Below are positions 1 to 10,317 of a DNA stretch of 64,000 bases, in pieces. How positions within the stretch are numbered: position 1 is the first letter of the stretch; each line of letters begins with the position of its first letter. The DNA comes from Dolomitihabitans soli. GTDB lineage: Bacteria > Actinomycetota > Actinomycetes > Streptosporangiales > Streptosporangiaceae. The DNA lies in the NCBI RefSeq assembly GCF_022213955.1, contig NZ_JAKNTW010000001.1, positions 868,001-932,000 on the forward strand. Reading direction: 5' to 3'. Made by a program: the position numbers and the translations under genes. A model generated the notes under the pieces. The model searched no databases. It was not told where the DNA came from and saw nothing but the letters and a program-made list of their open reading frames with translations.

Positions 1-263
1 CGGGCAAGACCGGTACGGCCATGCGATACGACGAGAAATGTCAGGGCTATTGTGGCTATACAGCGACTTTCGTGGGGTTCACGCCCGCCGACAAGCCCCG
101 GCTGATCGCGCTCGCCGTGCTCCAGGATCCGAAGAAGGGGCACTACGGCGGCCAGATCGCCGCCCCGGTGTTCAAGGACGTGATGATGTTCGCGTTAAAG
201 AGCAGGAAGATTCCCCCTACCGGCACGACTCCGCCTCCGGTGCGGATACGCGCCGGAGGGTGA
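1..263 (+). CDS. ftsI: FtsI-type penicillin-binding protein, C-terminal end only
   Basis: Partial gene that enters from the left edge; the reading frame starts at base 3. The first visible residues are G-K-T-G-T, the third active-site motif (KTG) of penicillin-binding transpeptidases, followed by a typical PBP end (YTATFVGFTPADKP, then a segment ending AAPVFKDVM). Its place just before murE in a dcw cluster identifies it as the septal class B transpeptidase FtsI/PbpB, which cross-links peptidoglycan at the division site together with FtsW. The SxxK and SxN motifs and the membrane anchor lie outside the window. About 22 bp separate the stop from the murE start, so the two are probably co-transcribed. 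Confidence 0.88.
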   Translation, partial: GKTGTAMRYDEKCQGYCGYTATFVGFTPADKPRLIALAVLQDPKKGHYGGQIAAPVFKDVMMFALKSRKIPPTGTTPPPVRIRAGG

Positions 264-285
264 CGAGTGAAGGTACGCTCTCGCC

Positions 286-1839
286 GTGCGTCCCCCGTCG
301 TCTATGCGTCCAACGACCAGCCCGCCCCGCCCGCTCTCCGGGCTCGCGGCCCTGCTCGGCGCCCCTTCGGGCGCGCCGCAGGGTCCGCGCGCCGCGGTGA
401 CGGGAGTCACCATCGACTCCCGCGAGGTGCGTCGCGGCGATCTCTACGTCGCCCTCAGAGGAGCGTCGTTCCACGGAGCCCAGTTCTCCGCTGACGCGCT
501 CGCCGCCGGAGCCGTGGCGATCCTCACCGACCCGGGCGGCTGCGAGGCCGCCGCCGCCACCGGCCTCCCCGTGCTCGTCACGCCCGACCCCCGCGCCGTT
601 CTCGGCCGGGTCGCCGCGTGGGTGTACGGCGGGCCCGCCGCCGACGTCATGGTCATCGGCGTCACCGGCACCAGCGGCAAGTCCACCACGACCTTCCTGC
701 TGGAGGCGGGCCTCAAGGCGGCCGGGCACCGGGCAGGGGTGATCGGCGGGGTCGAGATCCACGCCGGCGACCTGTGCTTCACGCCCAAGCTCACCACGCC
801 GGAGGCGACCGAACTGCACGGCCTGTTCGCCCTCATGCGCGAGAAGGGCGTCACGGCCGCCGCCATGGAGGTCTCCAGCCACGCCCTGGCACTCGACAGG
901 GTCGACGGCGTCTTCTTCGACGTGGCCCTGTTCACCAACCTGTCCCAGGACCATCTCGACTTCCACCGTGATCTCGACGACTACTTCGCGACGAAGGCCA
1001 GGCTGTTCACGCCGGAGCTGAGCCGTACGGGCGTGGTCAACCTCGACGACGAGTACGGGCGGGAGCTGGTCGGGCGGTCCAAGATCCCGGTGACCACGTT
1101 CTCCGCGGCGGGGGCGGCCGCGGCCGGTTGGCGGGCGCTCGACGTGCGCTCGGGCGGCGACGGCAGCAGTTTCCGGGTGGTCGGGCCCGGCGGGGTCGAG
1201 GCCGACGTCACGGTGTCGCTGCCCGGCGCGTTCAACGTGTCGAACGCGCTCGGCGCCATCGTCTCGCTGGTGGAGGCCGGGGTGCCGCTGCAGGCCGCGG
1301 TGCACGGCGTGGGCTCGCTGACCGGGGTTCCCGGCCGGATGGAGCGGGTCGGCGAGGGGCACGGCTTCCAGGCGATCGTCGACTACTCGCACAAGCCGGG
1401 AGCGGTGGAGTCCGTGCTGCGCTCGCTGCGCGCGGTCACCCCCGGCAGGCTGATCGTCGTGCTCGGCTGCGGCGGCGACCGCGACCGCGGCAAGCGCCCG
1501 CTGATGGGCCGGGCGGCCGCGCTGCTGGCGGATGTGGCGTTTTTCACCAGTGACAACCCCCGAACCGAGGATCCTCTGGGCATCCTTGCGGCCATGCTTG
1601 ACGGAGCACTGGAGGTGCCCGAGCATGACCGGGCTCATGTGATCATGGAGCCCGACCGTGCCGCCGCCATCGATCTGGCGATCGGCCGGGCAGAGCCCGG
1701 CGACGTCGTGATCGTGGCGGGCAAGGGCCACGAGCAGGGTCAGTACATAGCCGGCGAGGTGCTTCCGTTCGACGACCGGCAGGTCGTCGCGGCGGCTCTC
1801 GGCCGTAGAGCACATATGGAGAGTAGGGAAGAAGCATGA
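286..1839 (+). CDS. murE: UDP-MurNAc-tripeptide synthetase MurE (meso-diaminopimelate adding)
   Basis: Cytoplasmic ligase that adds the third residue of the peptidoglycan stem to UDP-MurNAc-L-Ala-D-Glu using ATP. About 517 residues, the usual MurE size. The P-loop VTGTSGKST is at residues 126-134, the central Mur ligase domain follows, and the C-terminal domain carries DNPR at 423-426. DNPR is the family signature for selecting meso-diaminopimelate rather than lysine. The GTG at 286 has a GAAGG 12 bases upstream; an in-frame ATG at 304 lacks any ribosome site and is the alternative start. The stop overlaps murF by four bases (ATGA), indicating translational coupling. Confidence 0.95.
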   Translation: MRPPSSMRPTTSPPRPLSGLAALLGAPSGAPQGPRAAVTGVTIDSREVRRGDLYVALRGASFHGAQFSADALAAGAVAILTDPGGCEAAAATGLPVLVTPDPRAVLGRVAAWVYGGPAADVMVIGVTGTSGKSTTTFLLEAGLKAAGHRAGVIGGVEIHAGDLCFTPKLTTPEATELHGLFALMREKGVTAAAMEVSSHALALDRVDGVFFDVALFTNLSQDHLDFHRDLDDYFATKARLFTPELSRTGVVNLDDEYGRELVGRSKIPVTTFSAAGAAAAGWRALDVRSGGDGSSFRVVGPGGVEADVTVSLPGAFNVSNALGAIVSLVEAGVPLQAAVHGVGSLTGVPGRMERVGEGHGFQAIVDYSHKPGAVESVLRSLRAVTPGRLIVVLGCGGDRDRGKRPLMGRAAALLADVAFFTSDNPRTEDPLGILAAMLDGALEVPEHDRAHVIMEPDRAAAIDLAIGRAEPGDVVIVAGKGHEQGQYIAGEVLPFDDRQVVAAALGRRAHMESREEA

Positions 1840-3209
1840 TCCCGTTGCCGCTGGCCAGGGTCGCCGAGATCACCTCGGGCGCCCTCACGGGCATGGCCGA
1901 CCCCCGCGCGGTCATTCGCGGCCCCGTCGTGATCGACTCGCGGGACGTCGTGCCGGGATCCCTGTTCGTCGCGATCAAGGGCGCCCGCGTGGACGGCCAC
2001 GATTTCGCCGTGGCGGCGCGGGAGAGGGGCGCGGAGGCCGTACTGGCCTCCCGGCCCACCGACGCGCCCACCGTGATCGTGAGCGACGTGGTGGCCGCCC
2101 TGGCGGGCCTCGCCACCGCCGTCGCCGCGGAACTGCCCGCGACCACGGTGATCGGGGTGACCGGCTCGGCGGGCAAGACCACCACCAAGGACCTGCTGGC
2201 CAGGCTCACCGCACGGATGGGGCCCACGGTGGCGCCCGTCGGCTCCTTCAACAACGAGATCGGCCACCCGCTCACGGTGCTCAAGGCCGACGAGAGCACC
2301 AGGTTCATGGTGCTGGAGCTGAGCGCGCGCGACACCGGCCACATCGCCTACCTGGCGAGGATCGCGCCGCCCAGGATCGGCGTGGTGCTGAACGTCGGCA
2401 CCGCCCACCTCGGCGTGTTCGGCGGCCGGGAGGCGATCGCCACCGCCAAGGGAGAGCTGGTGGAGTCGCTGCCCGCGGGGGGCGTCGCCATCCTCAACGC
2501 CGACGACCCGTACGTGCGGACCATGGCCGAGCGCACCGCCGCCCGCGTCACCTGGTTCGGCCGCTCGCCCGACGCCGCCGTCCGCGCCGACGACGTCACG
2601 ATCGACGAGCGCGGCCGCGCGGGCTTCACGCTGTGCACCCCCTCGGGCGAGGCCCCCGTCAAACTCCGCCTGTACGGCGAGCACGCCGTGGAGAACACCC
2701 TGGCCGCCGCCGCCGGGGCCTACGAACTCGGCCTGCCGGTCGCCACCATCGCCCAGGAGCTGTCGGAGGCCGAGCCCCGCAGCCGATGGCGAATGGAGGT
2801 CACCGACCGGCCGGACGGCGTGACAGTGATCAACGACGCCTACAACGCCAACCCCGACTCCATGCGCGCGGCCTTCGTCGCGCTCGGCGACCTCGGCCGC
2901 CAGCGGCGCAGGTTCGCCGTCATCGCCGCGCTGCGGGAGCTGGGCGAGGAGAGCGCGGCGCTCAACGAGCAGGTGGGCCGGATGGCCGCCGGCGCCGGTC
3001 TGACCGGGCTGATCGTGGTGGGCCCCGGCTCGGGGCCGCTGCTCGCGGGCGCGTCCGGAGCACCGGTGCTGCACGTGCCCGACGCCGACACGGCGGCGGC
3101 CGAGCTGGCCCGCAGCCTGGCGCCGGGGGACGTGGTGCTGATCAAGGGCCCGCGCGCGATGGGGCTGGAACGCGTGGCGGATCTGCTGCTCGGAGGTGTC
3201 CGCCAGTGA
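1836..3209 (+). CDS. murF: UDP-MurNAc-tripeptide--D-Ala-D-Ala ligase MurF
   Basis: ATP-dependent cytoplasmic ligase that attaches D-Ala-D-Ala to complete UDP-MurNAc-pentapeptide. 457 residues, normal for MurF. The P-loop VTGSAGKTT is at residues 108-116; an N-terminal UDP-binding domain ([14 protein letters not shown]) precedes it, and the central domain has NVGTAHLG and NADDPYV. The C-terminal domain shows [12 protein letters not shown], a stretch typical of MurF. It overlaps murE upstream and mraY downstream by four bases each, so it is the second gene of a tightly coupled block. Confidence 0.95.
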   Translation: MIPLPLARVAEITSGALTGMADPRAVIRGPVVIDSRDVVPGSLFVAIKGARVDGHDFAVAARERGAEAVLASRPTDAPTVIVSDVVAALAGLATAVAAELPATTVIGVTGSAGKTTTKDLLARLTARMGPTVAPVGSFNNEIGHPLTVLKADESTRFMVLELSARDTGHIAYLARIAPPRIGVVLNVGTAHLGVFGGREAIATAKGELVESLPAGGVAILNADDPYVRTMAERTAARVTWFGRSPDAAVRADDVTIDERGRAGFTLCTPSGEAPVKLRLYGEHAVENTLAAAAGAYELGLPVATIAQELSEAEPRSRWRMEVTDRPDGVTVINDAYNANPDSMRAAFVALGDLGRQRRRFAVIAALRELGEESAALNEQVGRMAAGAGLTGLIVVGPGSGPLLAGASGAPVLHVPDADTAAAELARSLAPGDVVLIKGPRAMGLERVADLLLGGVRQ

Positions 3210-4261
3210 GGGACATCATCGTCGCGGCGGCAGTGGGTCTCCTGCTGTCGATGATCGGCACGCCGATCGCCATGCGCCTGTTCTCCAAACGCGGTTACGG
3301 TCAGAACATCCGGGAGGAAGGCCCCTCGGGCCACTACGACAAACGGGGCACGCCCACCATGGGCGGCACGGTGATCGTGATCGCGGCCCTGCTCGGCTAC
3401 GCGGCCTCGCACGCCGCCACGCTCTCCTCGCCGACGGTCTCCGGCCTGCTGGTGCTGTTCCTGATGACCGGTCTCGGCATGGTCGGCTTCCTCGACGACT
3501 TCATCAAGATCTACAAACAGCGGAGCCTCGGCCTGCGCAGCGGCGCGAAGGCGTTCGGCCAGCTGGTGGTCGGAGCGATCTTCGCGATCCTGGTGGTGCA
3601 GTTCCCCAACGAGTACGACATCCGCCCCGCCGAGACCAAACTCTCCTTCCTGCGCGACTTCGGGCCCTCCATCGGCATCGTCGCGTTCACGGTCTGGGTG
3701 CTCATCATCATCGTGGGCTTCTCCAACGCGGTGAACCTCACCGACGGCCTCGACGGCCTCGCCTCCGGCGCGACCGGCGTGGTGCTCGGCTCCTACGTCC
3801 TGATCGGCAACTGGCAGCTCCGCAACAGCTGCGTCGACCATCTCGGCCCCAACTGCTACTGGGTGCGCGACCCGCTCGACCTCGCGGTGGTCGCCGCCGC
3901 CGTGCTGGGCGCGCTGATCGGCTTCCTCTGGTGGAACGCGCCGCCGGCCAAGATCTTCATGGGCGACACCGGCTCGCTGGCGCTCGGCGGCGTGATCGCC
4001 GGGCTCGCCGTCACCACCCGCACCCAGCTGCTCCTGATCATCCTGGCCGGGCTCTGCGTGCTCATCACCATGTCGGTGATCATCCAGGTCGGCTTCTTCA
4101 AGATGACGGGGAAACGGGTCTTCCGGATGGCCCCGCTCCAGCACCACTTCGAACTGGCGGGCTGGGCGGAGACGACCATCGTGGTCCGTTTCTGGCTGAT
4201 CGCCGGATTGTGCGCCGCGGCGGGCCTCGGCCTGTTCTACGTCGAATGGATGCCCAAGTAA
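3206..4261 (+). CDS. mraY: Phospho-MurNAc-pentapeptide transferase MraY
   Basis: Integral membrane enzyme that transfers phospho-MurNAc-pentapeptide to undecaprenyl phosphate, making lipid I. 351 residues with about ten hydrophobic segments. Conserved acidic motifs are visible: the Asp pair in FLDDFIKIY (D97, D98), NLTDGLDGL near residues 177-185 and [12 protein letters not shown] in the last third; the end [14 protein letters not shown] is also typical. The GTG start overlaps the murF stop as GTGA. A much longer open frame extends upstream but runs through murF in another frame, so the GTG is preferred. The TAATG junction couples it to murD. Confidence 0.94.
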   Translation: MRDIIVAAAVGLLLSMIGTPIAMRLFSKRGYGQNIREEGPSGHYDKRGTPTMGGTVIVIAALLGYAASHAATLSSPTVSGLLVLFLMTGLGMVGFLDDFIKIYKQRSLGLRSGAKAFGQLVVGAIFAILVVQFPNEYDIRPAETKLSFLRDFGPSIGIVAFTVWVLIIIVGFSNAVNLTDGLDGLASGATGVVLGSYVLIGNWQLRNSCVDHLGPNCYWVRDPLDLAVVAAAVLGALIGFLWWNAPPAKIFMGDTGSLALGGVIAGLAVTTRTQLLLIILAGLCVLITMSVIIQVGFFKMTGKRVFRMAPLQHHFELAGWAETTIVVRFWLIAGLCAAAGLGLFYVEWMPK

Positions 4262-5643
4262 TGAGCGTCGTGGTGGCGGGTCTGGGCGTATCGGGCGCGG
4301 CGGCCGCCCGCGCGCTGGCGGCGTCGGGCGAGAGCGTCCTGGTGCTGGAGGCCAGGGACGGCGAGCGGCAGCGGGCGCTGGCGGGTGAGCTGGCCGGTCA
4401 GGGCGTGCAGGTGCGGTTCGGCGCGATCGCCGAGCCGCCGCCCGGCACCTCGCTGCTGGTCACCTCGCCGGGCTGGCGGCCGGACCACCCGCTGCTGACG
4501 GCGGCGGCCCGCGCGGGGGTGGAGGTGATCGGGGAGGTCGAGCTGGCGTGGCGGCTGCGTCCGCGAGGGGCCGCGCCGTGGCTCGCGCTGACCGGCACCG
4601 ACGGCAAGACGACCGTGGTGCGCATGCTGACCGCGATGCTGACCGCGGCGGGGCACAAGGCCCTCGCGGCCGGGAACGTCGGCACGCCGATCGTGGAGGC
4701 CGTGTTCGGGCCGAGCGAGGTGCTCGCGGTCGAGCTGTCCAGCTTCCAGCTCCACTGGTCGGGCAGCCTGGCGCCGCACACCGCCGCCGTGCTCAACCTG
4801 GCCCCCGACCACCTCGACTGGCACGGCTCCATGGAGGAGTACACCCGTGTCAAGGGCCGGATCTTCGAGCGGGCCGGAACCGTCGTGCACAACGCCGACG
4901 ACGAGCTCGCCGCCCGCCTGGCCGCGCCGTACCCCTCGGCGGTCGGGTTCACCCTGGACGTGCCGCGGCCGGGGCAGCTCGGCGTCGTGGAGGACCTTCT
5001 GGTGGACCGCGCCTTCGTGGCGAGCCCGCGCGACAGCGCGGAGGAACTGGCGTCCCTGGGCGACGTGCGGCCCTTCGCGCCGCACAACGTGGCCAACGCG
5101 CTGGCCGCCGCCGCCCTCGCCCGCTCCTACGGGGTCCCTCCGGCGGCCGTACGGCAGGGCCTGGCCGATTTCGTGCCCGACCCGCACCGGATGGAGACCG
5201 TGGCCGAGGTCGGCGACGTCCGCTACGTGAACGACTCCAAGGCGACCAACGCGCACGCGGCGGCCGCGTCCCTCGCGGCCTACCCGTCGATCGTCTGGAT
5301 CGCCGGAGGTCAGCTCAAGGGCGCCGACGTGGCGGATCTGGTACGGCGGGCGGCGCCGCGGCTGCGCGGCGTGGTGCTGCTCGGCGTGGATCGCGATCGA
5401 ATTCGGGAGGCTCTGGCGCGACACGCCGCGAATGTCCCGGTGGTGGAGGTGCCGGGGCAAGACACTGGGGTCATGGACCGTGTCGTCATCGAAGCCGCCA
5501 GGCTCGCCGCCCCGGGGGACACCGTGCTGCTCGCGCCCGCGGGCGCGTCACTGGACATCTTCCCCGGCTACGGAGCCCGCGGGGAGGCTTTCGCGGAGGC
5601 GGTGCACCGCCTGGCGGAAGGGGACCGCGGGCGGCGGGGATGA
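4261..5643 (+). CDS. murD: UDP-MurNAc-L-alanine--D-glutamate ligase MurD
   Basis: Cytoplasmic ligase adding D-Glu to UDP-MurNAc-L-Ala. 460 residues. The N-terminus VVVAGLGVSGAAAARAL is a Rossmann-type UDP-binding fold. The P-loop region is LTGTDGKTTVVRML, followed by the Mur ligase motif LNLAPDHLDWHG; the C-terminal domain holds YVNDSKATNAHAA. The ATG overlaps the last base of mraY, and the stop overlaps ftsW as ATGA. The long upstream extension of the same frame lies over mraY and has no coding sense there. Confidence 0.94.
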   Translation: MSVVVAGLGVSGAAAARALAASGESVLVLEARDGERQRALAGELAGQGVQVRFGAIAEPPPGTSLLVTSPGWRPDHPLLTAAARAGVEVIGEVELAWRLRPRGAAPWLALTGTDGKTTVVRMLTAMLTAAGHKALAAGNVGTPIVEAVFGPSEVLAVELSSFQLHWSGSLAPHTAAVLNLAPDHLDWHGSMEEYTRVKGRIFERAGTVVHNADDELAARLAAPYPSAVGFTLDVPRPGQLGVVEDLLVDRAFVASPRDSAEELASLGDVRPFAPHNVANALAAAALARSYGVPPAAVRQGLADFVPDPHRMETVAEVGDVRYVNDSKATNAHAAAASLAAYPSIVWIAGGQLKGADVADLVRRAAPRLRGVVLLGVDRDRIREALARHAANVPVVEVPGQDTGVMDRVVIEAARLAAPGDTVLLAPAGASLDIFPGYGARGEAFAEAVHRLAEGDRGRRG

Positions 5644-6965
5644 CAACCGAGACCACGGGGAGCCCCGGAACCTCCGGGCCCTCCGGGACCACCGGCCCTC
5701 CGGCCGAGCCGGGGACGGTCCGCCGCAAGGGGTGGGTGCGCGAGCAGACCGGCTCGCTGATGGAGCTCCTGGACCGCCCGCTGACGTCGTACTACCTGAT
5801 CATCGGGTGCAGCGCGCTGCTGCTCGCGCTCGGGCTCATGATGGTGCTCTCCGCCTCCAGCATCGAGGCGCTGGAGGAGACGGGCGACCCGTTCTCCTGG
5901 TTCATCAGGCAGTCCTTCTCCGCGGCGCTCGGCCTGCCCCTGATGTGGATCTGCTCGCGGCTGCCGCAGCGGTTCTTCCGGCTCGCGGGCTACCCGCTGA
6001 TGGCGTTGTCGATCCTCGGTCTGCTGATCGTGATGTTCGTGGGCGAGTCGCACGGCGGCGCCCAGCGCTGGCTCGACCTCGGCATATTCTACCTGCAGCC
6101 CTCTGAGCCCGCGAAGTTCGGGCTGGTGCTCTGGGGGGCCGACCTGCTCGCGCGCAAGGCCAGGGCGGGCCGGATCGAGTGGCGGCGGCTGCTGATCCCG
6201 CTGATGCCGGGTACCGCGATCGTGGCCATCATGGTCATGCTGGGCAGCGACCTGGGCACCACGCTCGTGCTTCTGCTGATCTTCCTGTCGCTGCTGTGGG
6301 TGGTGGGAGCGCCGATCCAGCTGTTCGCCGGCATCTTGTCCGTCTCGGTGCTGGCCGCGTTGATCATGATCAAGGTCGAGCCGTACCGGATGGCGCGGAT
6401 CAACTCCTTCCTCGACCCGTGGTCCGACGCCCAGGGCGCCGGCTACCAGGCCGTGCAGGGGCAGATCGCGCTGGGGTCCGGCGGCTGGTTCGGGCTCGGG
6501 CTGGGCAGCAGCAGGCAGAAGTGGAGCTGGCTGCCGCACGCGGAGAGCGACTTCATCTTCTCCATCCTCGGCGAGGAACTGGGGCTGGCGGGCACACTCG
6601 CCGTGGTCGCCCTGTTCGGCCTGCTGGGATACGCGGGACTGCGGGTGGCCTCGCGGGTCACCGACCCGTTCGTCCGGCTCGCCTCGGCCGCCGTGGTGGC
6701 CTGGGTGGCCGGTCAGGCGATCGTGAACATCGGCGCCGTGATCGGTGTGCTGCCCATCACCGGCATCCCGCTGCCCCTGGTGTCCTATGGTGGTTCGGCC
6801 CTGTTGCCCACGCTCGCGGCGCTCGGCATGTTGCTGTCGTTCGCCAAACGCGAGCCCGGCGCACGCGAGGCTCTCGCCGCGCGTGGCCCCGGACCGGTGG
6901 CTCGGGCCCTAAGCTGGCTTGGCCTGGGTGGCCCGAAGGCGAAGTCTCGCCGTACGGGCCGCTGA
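5640..6965 (+). CDS. ftsW: Lipid II polymerase / division protein FtsW
   Basis: SEDS-family membrane glycosyltransferase that polymerises lipid II at the septum with FtsI. 441 residues. A Pro/Gly/Thr-rich cytoplasmic N-terminus of about 30 residues is followed by ten predicted membrane segments. SEDS hallmarks are visible: GGAQRWLDLG, FYLQPSEPAKFGLVL, GSDLGTTLVLLLIF, LPHAESDFIFSILGEELGL and ITGIPLPLVSYGGSALL. It ends in a basic tail. The ATG overlaps the murD stop. A 36-base gap to murG contains the next ribosome site. Confidence 0.93.
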   Translation: MTTETTGSPGTSGPSGTTGPPAEPGTVRRKGWVREQTGSLMELLDRPLTSYYLIIGCSALLLALGLMMVLSASSIEALEETGDPFSWFIRQSFSAALGLPLMWICSRLPQRFFRLAGYPLMALSILGLLIVMFVGESHGGAQRWLDLGIFYLQPSEPAKFGLVLWGADLLARKARAGRIEWRRLLIPLMPGTAIVAIMVMLGSDLGTTLVLLLIFLSLLWVVGAPIQLFAGILSVSVLAALIMIKVEPYRMARINSFLDPWSDAQGAGYQAVQGQIALGSGGWFGLGLGSSRQKWSWLPHAESDFIFSILGEELGLAGTLAVVALFGLLGYAGLRVASRVTDPFVRLASAAVVAWVAGQAIVNIGAVIGVLPITGIPLPLVSYGGSALLPTLAALGMLLSFAKREPGAREALAARGPGPVARALSWLGLGGPKAKSRRTGR

Positions 6966-7001
6966 AGGCCGACATTCGACAGGTGAAGTGAAAGGACCGA
7001 C

Positions 7002-8093
7002 ATGAGGGTGGTCCTCGCCGGCGGCGGGACGGCCGGTCACATCGAGCCGGCGCTGGCACTGGCAGACGCGTTGCGCCATCTGGACCCGAACATCGGCATC
7101 ACCTGCCTCGGCACCGAGCGGGGTCTGGAGACCCGGCTGGTGCCGCAGCGGGGATACGAGTTGCAGCTGGTGCCCGCGGTGCCGCTGCCCAGGGCGATCA
7201 CGCCGCAGCTGCTCTCGGTGCCGGGACGCCTGGCAGGGGCGATCAACGCGGCGGCGGGCATCTTGGACAGGGTGCAGGCCGACGTGCTCGTGGGATTCGG
7301 CGGCTACGTCGCGACCCCCGGCTACCTCGCGGCCAGACGCCGCGGCGTGCCGATCGTGGTGCACGAGGCGAACCCACGCCCCGGCCTGGCCAACCGGCTC
7401 GGCGCGCGGCTCACCGAGCACGTGTTCACCGGCCATCCCGAGGCGTCGCTGCCGCATGCCCAGTACGTCGGCATCCCGCTGCGCCGCGACATCGTCAACC
7501 TCGACCGGCTGTCGACGGGCGACAAGGCGCGCTCCTGGTTCGGCCTGGAGGCCGACCTGCCGACGCTGCTGGTCTTCGGCGGCTCGCAGGGCGCCCGCTC
7601 GCTCAACCGGGCGGCCCTGGCGGCCGGCACCACGCTGCGCAGGGCCGGCATCCAGGTGCTGCACGTGCTCGGCCCGAAGAACACCCTCGACGAGGAGCCG
7701 CCCCCCGGCGATCCGCAGTACGTCGTGCTGCCCTACGTCGACCGGATGGACCTGGCGTACGCCGCCGCCGACTTCGCGCTGTGCCGCAGCGGGGCGATGA
7801 CCTGCGCCGAACTGACCGCGGTGGGCCTGCCCGCGGCCTACGTGCCGCTGCCGCACGGCAACGGCGAGCAGCGGCTCAACGCCGCCCCGATCGCCCAGGC
7901 CGGCGGCGGTCTGCTGGTCGACGACGCCGACCTGACCCCCGAGTGGATCGTGCACCATCTGCTGCCGATCCTGTCCGACCCCGAGCGGGTGGCGATGATG
8001 TCGGAGGCGGCGTCGAGGATGGGCCGCAAGGACGCCGACCTCGAGCTGGCCCGCAGGGTGCTGGGCGTCGCCGCGGCGGGAAGACAGAGGTGA
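7002..8093 (+). CDS. murG: UDP-GlcNAc:lipid I GlcNAc transferase MurG
   Basis: Membrane-associated GT-B glycosyltransferase that converts lipid I to lipid II on the cytoplasmic face. 363 residues. The N-terminal glycine loop GGGTAGH is at residues 7-13. A second loop (FGGYVATPGYLAARRRG) and the C-terminal UDP-GlcNAc site (VFGGSQGARSLN and CRSGAMTCAEL) follow. GAAAGGA sits about seven bases before the ATG. It is flanked by ftsW and murC, the standard actinobacterial dcw order. Confidence 0.95.
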   Translation: MRVVLAGGGTAGHIEPALALADALRHLDPNIGITCLGTERGLETRLVPQRGYELQLVPAVPLPRAITPQLLSVPGRLAGAINAAAGILDRVQADVLVGFGGYVATPGYLAARRRGVPIVVHEANPRPGLANRLGARLTEHVFTGHPEASLPHAQYVGIPLRRDIVNLDRLSTGDKARSWFGLEADLPTLLVFGGSQGARSLNRAALAAGTTLRRAGIQVLHVLGPKNTLDEEPPPGDPQYVVLPYVDRMDLAYAAADFALCRSGAMTCAELTAVGLPAAYVPLPHGNGEQRLNAAPIAQAGGGLLVDDADLTPEWIVHHLLPILSDPERVAMMSEAASRMGRKDADLELARRVLGVAAAGRQR

Positions 8094-8100
8094 GCGTCTG

Positions 8101-9507
8101 ATGAGTCTTGTGAAACTGGTTGAGCCGGTGTCGGCCGAGGAGCTGGGCCGGGTCCACTTCATCGGGATCGGCGGCTCGGGCATGTCGGGCATCGCGCGCA
8201 TCCTGCTCAAGCGAGGCGTGCGGGTCACCGGCAGCGACGCCCGCAGCACGGAGATGGTCGCCGAGCTGCGCCGGCTCGGCGCCACCGTGCACATCGGCCA
8301 CGCCGCCTCGCACGTCAAGAACGTCGACACCGTGGTGGTCTCCACCGCGATCCGCGACTCCAACCCCGAGCTGGGCGAGGCGCTGCGCCAGGGGCTTCGG
8401 ATCATCCCGCGGGCCGCCGCGCTCGCCGCCGTGATGGCCGGGCGCAACGCCGTCGCCATCGCGGGCACCCACGGCAAGACGACCACCACCTCGATGCTCA
8501 CGGTGGCGCTGCAGAAGTGCGGTGCCGATCCCTCGTACTGCGTGGGCGGCCAGCTCGTCACCACCGGGCTGGGGGCCGACGAGGGCACCGGAGACGTCTT
8601 CGTCGCCGAGGCGGACGAGAGCGACGGCTCGTTCCTGATGCTGGCCCCCCGCATCGCGGTGGTCACCAACGTCGAAGCCGACCACCTCGACAACTACGGC
8701 GACCCCCGGGCGGTGCACGACAGCTTCGCCCGCTTCGTCGAGCGCGTCGGCTCCGTCCTGGTGCTGTGCGCCGACGACCCCGGCTCGGCCGCGCTCATCC
8801 CCATCGCCCGCGCCCGCGGCCTGACCGTGCGGACGTACGGCGAGACGGACGGCGTCGACTTCCGGATCAGGGACGTCAAGCCGGAGGGCTTCGGCCTGGC
8901 CTTCGGCGTCGACGGGCTCGGTCCGGTCAAGCTCGCCGTCCCCGGCAGGCACAACGCGCTCAACGCCGCCGCGGTCATCGCGGTCGCGGCCGAGCTCGGC
9001 CTGCCCTTCGACGAGATCCGCGACGGTCTCGCCGCCTTCACCGGCGCCAAGCGGCGCTTCGAGTCCAAGGGCGAGGCCGACGGCGTCGCCGTCTTCGACA
9101 GCTACGCGCACCATCCGACCGAGCTGGCGGCCGACCTGCACGCGGCCCGCGACGTGGTGGCCTCCTTCTCCGGATCGGGCCGGGTCATCGCGGTCTTCCA
9201 GCCGCACCTGTACTCCCGGACCAGATTCTTCGCCGACGAGTTCGGCACCGCGCTCGGGCTGGCCGACGAGGCCGTCGTCCTCGACGTCTACGGGGCCAGG
9301 GAGGATCCCGAGCCCGGGGTCTCCGGTGCGCTCGTCGCCGGCCGGGTTCCGCTGCCCGCCGAGCAGGTGGTCTACGTTCCCGAGCGGTCCGCCGTGCCCG
9401 GCGTGGTGGCCGCGCGCGCCCGCCCCGGCGACGTCGTCGTCACCATGGGCGCGGGCGACGTCACCGAACTCGGCCCCCTGATCGTCGCGGAGCTGTCCAC
9501 CCGGTGA
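8101..9507 (+). CDS. murC: UDP-MurNAc--L-alanine ligase MurC
   Basis: First Mur ligase; joins L-Ala to UDP-MurNAc with ATP in the cytoplasm. 468 residues. The N-terminal nucleotide-binding motif is HFIGIGGSGMSGIARILL, the P-loop AGTHGKTT is at residues 121-128, and the Mur-ligase stretch EADESDGSFL lies in the middle. The C-terminal domain has YAHHPTE and FQPHLYSRT. GAGG just upstream serves as ribosome site, and only seven bases separate it from murG. The stop overlaps ftsQ as GTGA. Confidence 0.95.
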   Translation: MSLVKLVEPVSAEELGRVHFIGIGGSGMSGIARILLKRGVRVTGSDARSTEMVAELRRLGATVHIGHAASHVKNVDTVVVSTAIRDSNPELGEALRQGLRIIPRAAALAAVMAGRNAVAIAGTHGKTTTTSMLTVALQKCGADPSYCVGGQLVTTGLGADEGTGDVFVAEADESDGSFLMLAPRIAVVTNVEADHLDNYGDPRAVHDSFARFVERVGSVLVLCADDPGSAALIPIARARGLTVRTYGETDGVDFRIRDVKPEGFGLAFGVDGLGPVKLAVPGRHNALNAAAVIAVAAELGLPFDEIRDGLAAFTGAKRRFESKGEADGVAVFDSYAHHPTELAADLHAARDVVASFSGSGRVIAVFQPHLYSRTRFFADEFGTALGLADEAVVLDVYGAREDPEPGVSGALVAGRVPLPAEQVVYVPERSAVPGVVAARARPGDVVVTMGAGDVTELGPLIVAELSTR

Positions 9508-10172
9508 GAAGACCTCTGCGCATGGTGCTGGTGGCGGTGCTCACGGCCGGGGTCGTGGGCACCGCGACGTGGGTGGTGTTCTTCTCACCGGTGCTGGGCG
9601 TGCGCGAGATCGAGGTTGTGGGAAATCTCACCGTGCCGTCCGCGCAGGTCGAACGGGCTGCGGGGGTGCCCGACCGGCACCCGCTGGCGACCGTCGACCT
9701 GGCCGCGGTGAAGGGCCGGGTGCTGGGCATCAGGCAGATCGAGACGGCCGATGTCGGCAGGGGATGGCCGGGCACGTTGCGGATCGAGATCGTGGAACGC
9801 GAGCCGATCGCCGCGGTCGTCGTGGCGGGCAGGGCGGCGTTGATGGACAGGCACGGGGTGGTGACCGAGGTGCGGCCGGTGGCCCCGCCGCGCCTGCCGC
9901 TGCTCCGCGTGGCCCGGCCGGGGGAGCGGGACCCGGCGACGCTGGCGGCGCTGGCCGTGATCGCGGCGTTGCCCGAGGATCTGGCGCGCCGGGTGGCCGA
10001 GGTCCACGCCGCCTCGGCGGAGAGCGTCTCGCTCCGGCTGGGCGACGGCCGTACCGTCGTCTGGGGAGGCGTCGACCGGGGGCAGGAGAAGGCGACGATC
10101 CTGGCCACGCTGCTGGATCGGACCGCCGACACCTACGATGTGAGTTCGCCCGAGGTCGTGACCGTGAAGTGA
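9504..10172 (+). CDS. ftsQ: Cell division protein FtsQ/DivIB
   Basis: Bitopic division protein that links FtsL/FtsB to the septal synthase. From the GTG that overlaps the murC stop it is 222 residues: a very short cytoplasmic Arg-rich start, one membrane segment at about residues 7-27, then a POTRA domain (VREIEVVGNLTVPSAQV onward) and an FtsQ-type beta domain (TLRIEIVEREPIAAVV). The cytoplasmic part is unusually short. An in-frame ATG at 9522 would remove even that, but the GTGA overlap favours the GTG. It is the last gene before the ftsZ intergenic region. Confidence 0.88.
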   Translation: MRRPLRMVLVAVLTAGVVGTATWVVFFSPVLGVREIEVVGNLTVPSAQVERAAGVPDRHPLATVDLAAVKGRVLGIRQIETADVGRGWPGTLRIEIVEREPIAAVVVAGRAALMDRHGVVTEVRPVAPPRLPLLRVARPGERDPATLAALAVIAALPEDLARRVAEVHAASAESVSLRLGDGRTVVWGGVDRGQEKATILATLLDRTADTYDVSSPEVVTVK

Positions 10173-10281
10173 GCAGACGTGCGCGGCGTCGAGCGAATGG
10201 GACAGCCCGCGACACGCCGGGCGTGCTTGCGGCGCGGTTAGTTGACCCGCGTGGAGCGTAACTCCTACTGTCCGTATCAAT

Positions 10282-10317
10282 CCTCAGGTTGACATAAATC
10301 TAAATCTCAACTTGAGG
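10282..10317. promoter_or_regulatory. Dyad and TTGACA-like element upstream of ftsZ
   Basis: The 223-base gap between ftsQ and ftsZ is less GC-rich than its flanks. It contains an inverted repeat with 11-base arms (CCTCAGGTTGA at 10282-10292 and TCAACTTGAGG at 10307-10317, one mismatch) around an AT-rich 14-base spacer. The right arm overlaps an 11-base self-palindrome, CTCAACTTGAG (10306-10316). TTGACA at 10289-10294 matches a -35 hexamer, but I see no convincing -10 at the right distance. A regulator site or ftsZ promoter is inferred; no regulator can be named from the sequence. Confidence 0.5.

Noticed and set aside
217-1815. Long minus-strand open frame opposite murE (and similar frames opposite murF, mraY, murD, murG, murC, ftsZ, hisD, trpB)
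   Set aside because: High-GC shadow frames: Arg/His/Gly/Ala-rich products without family features, lying opposite genes with full conserved motifs.
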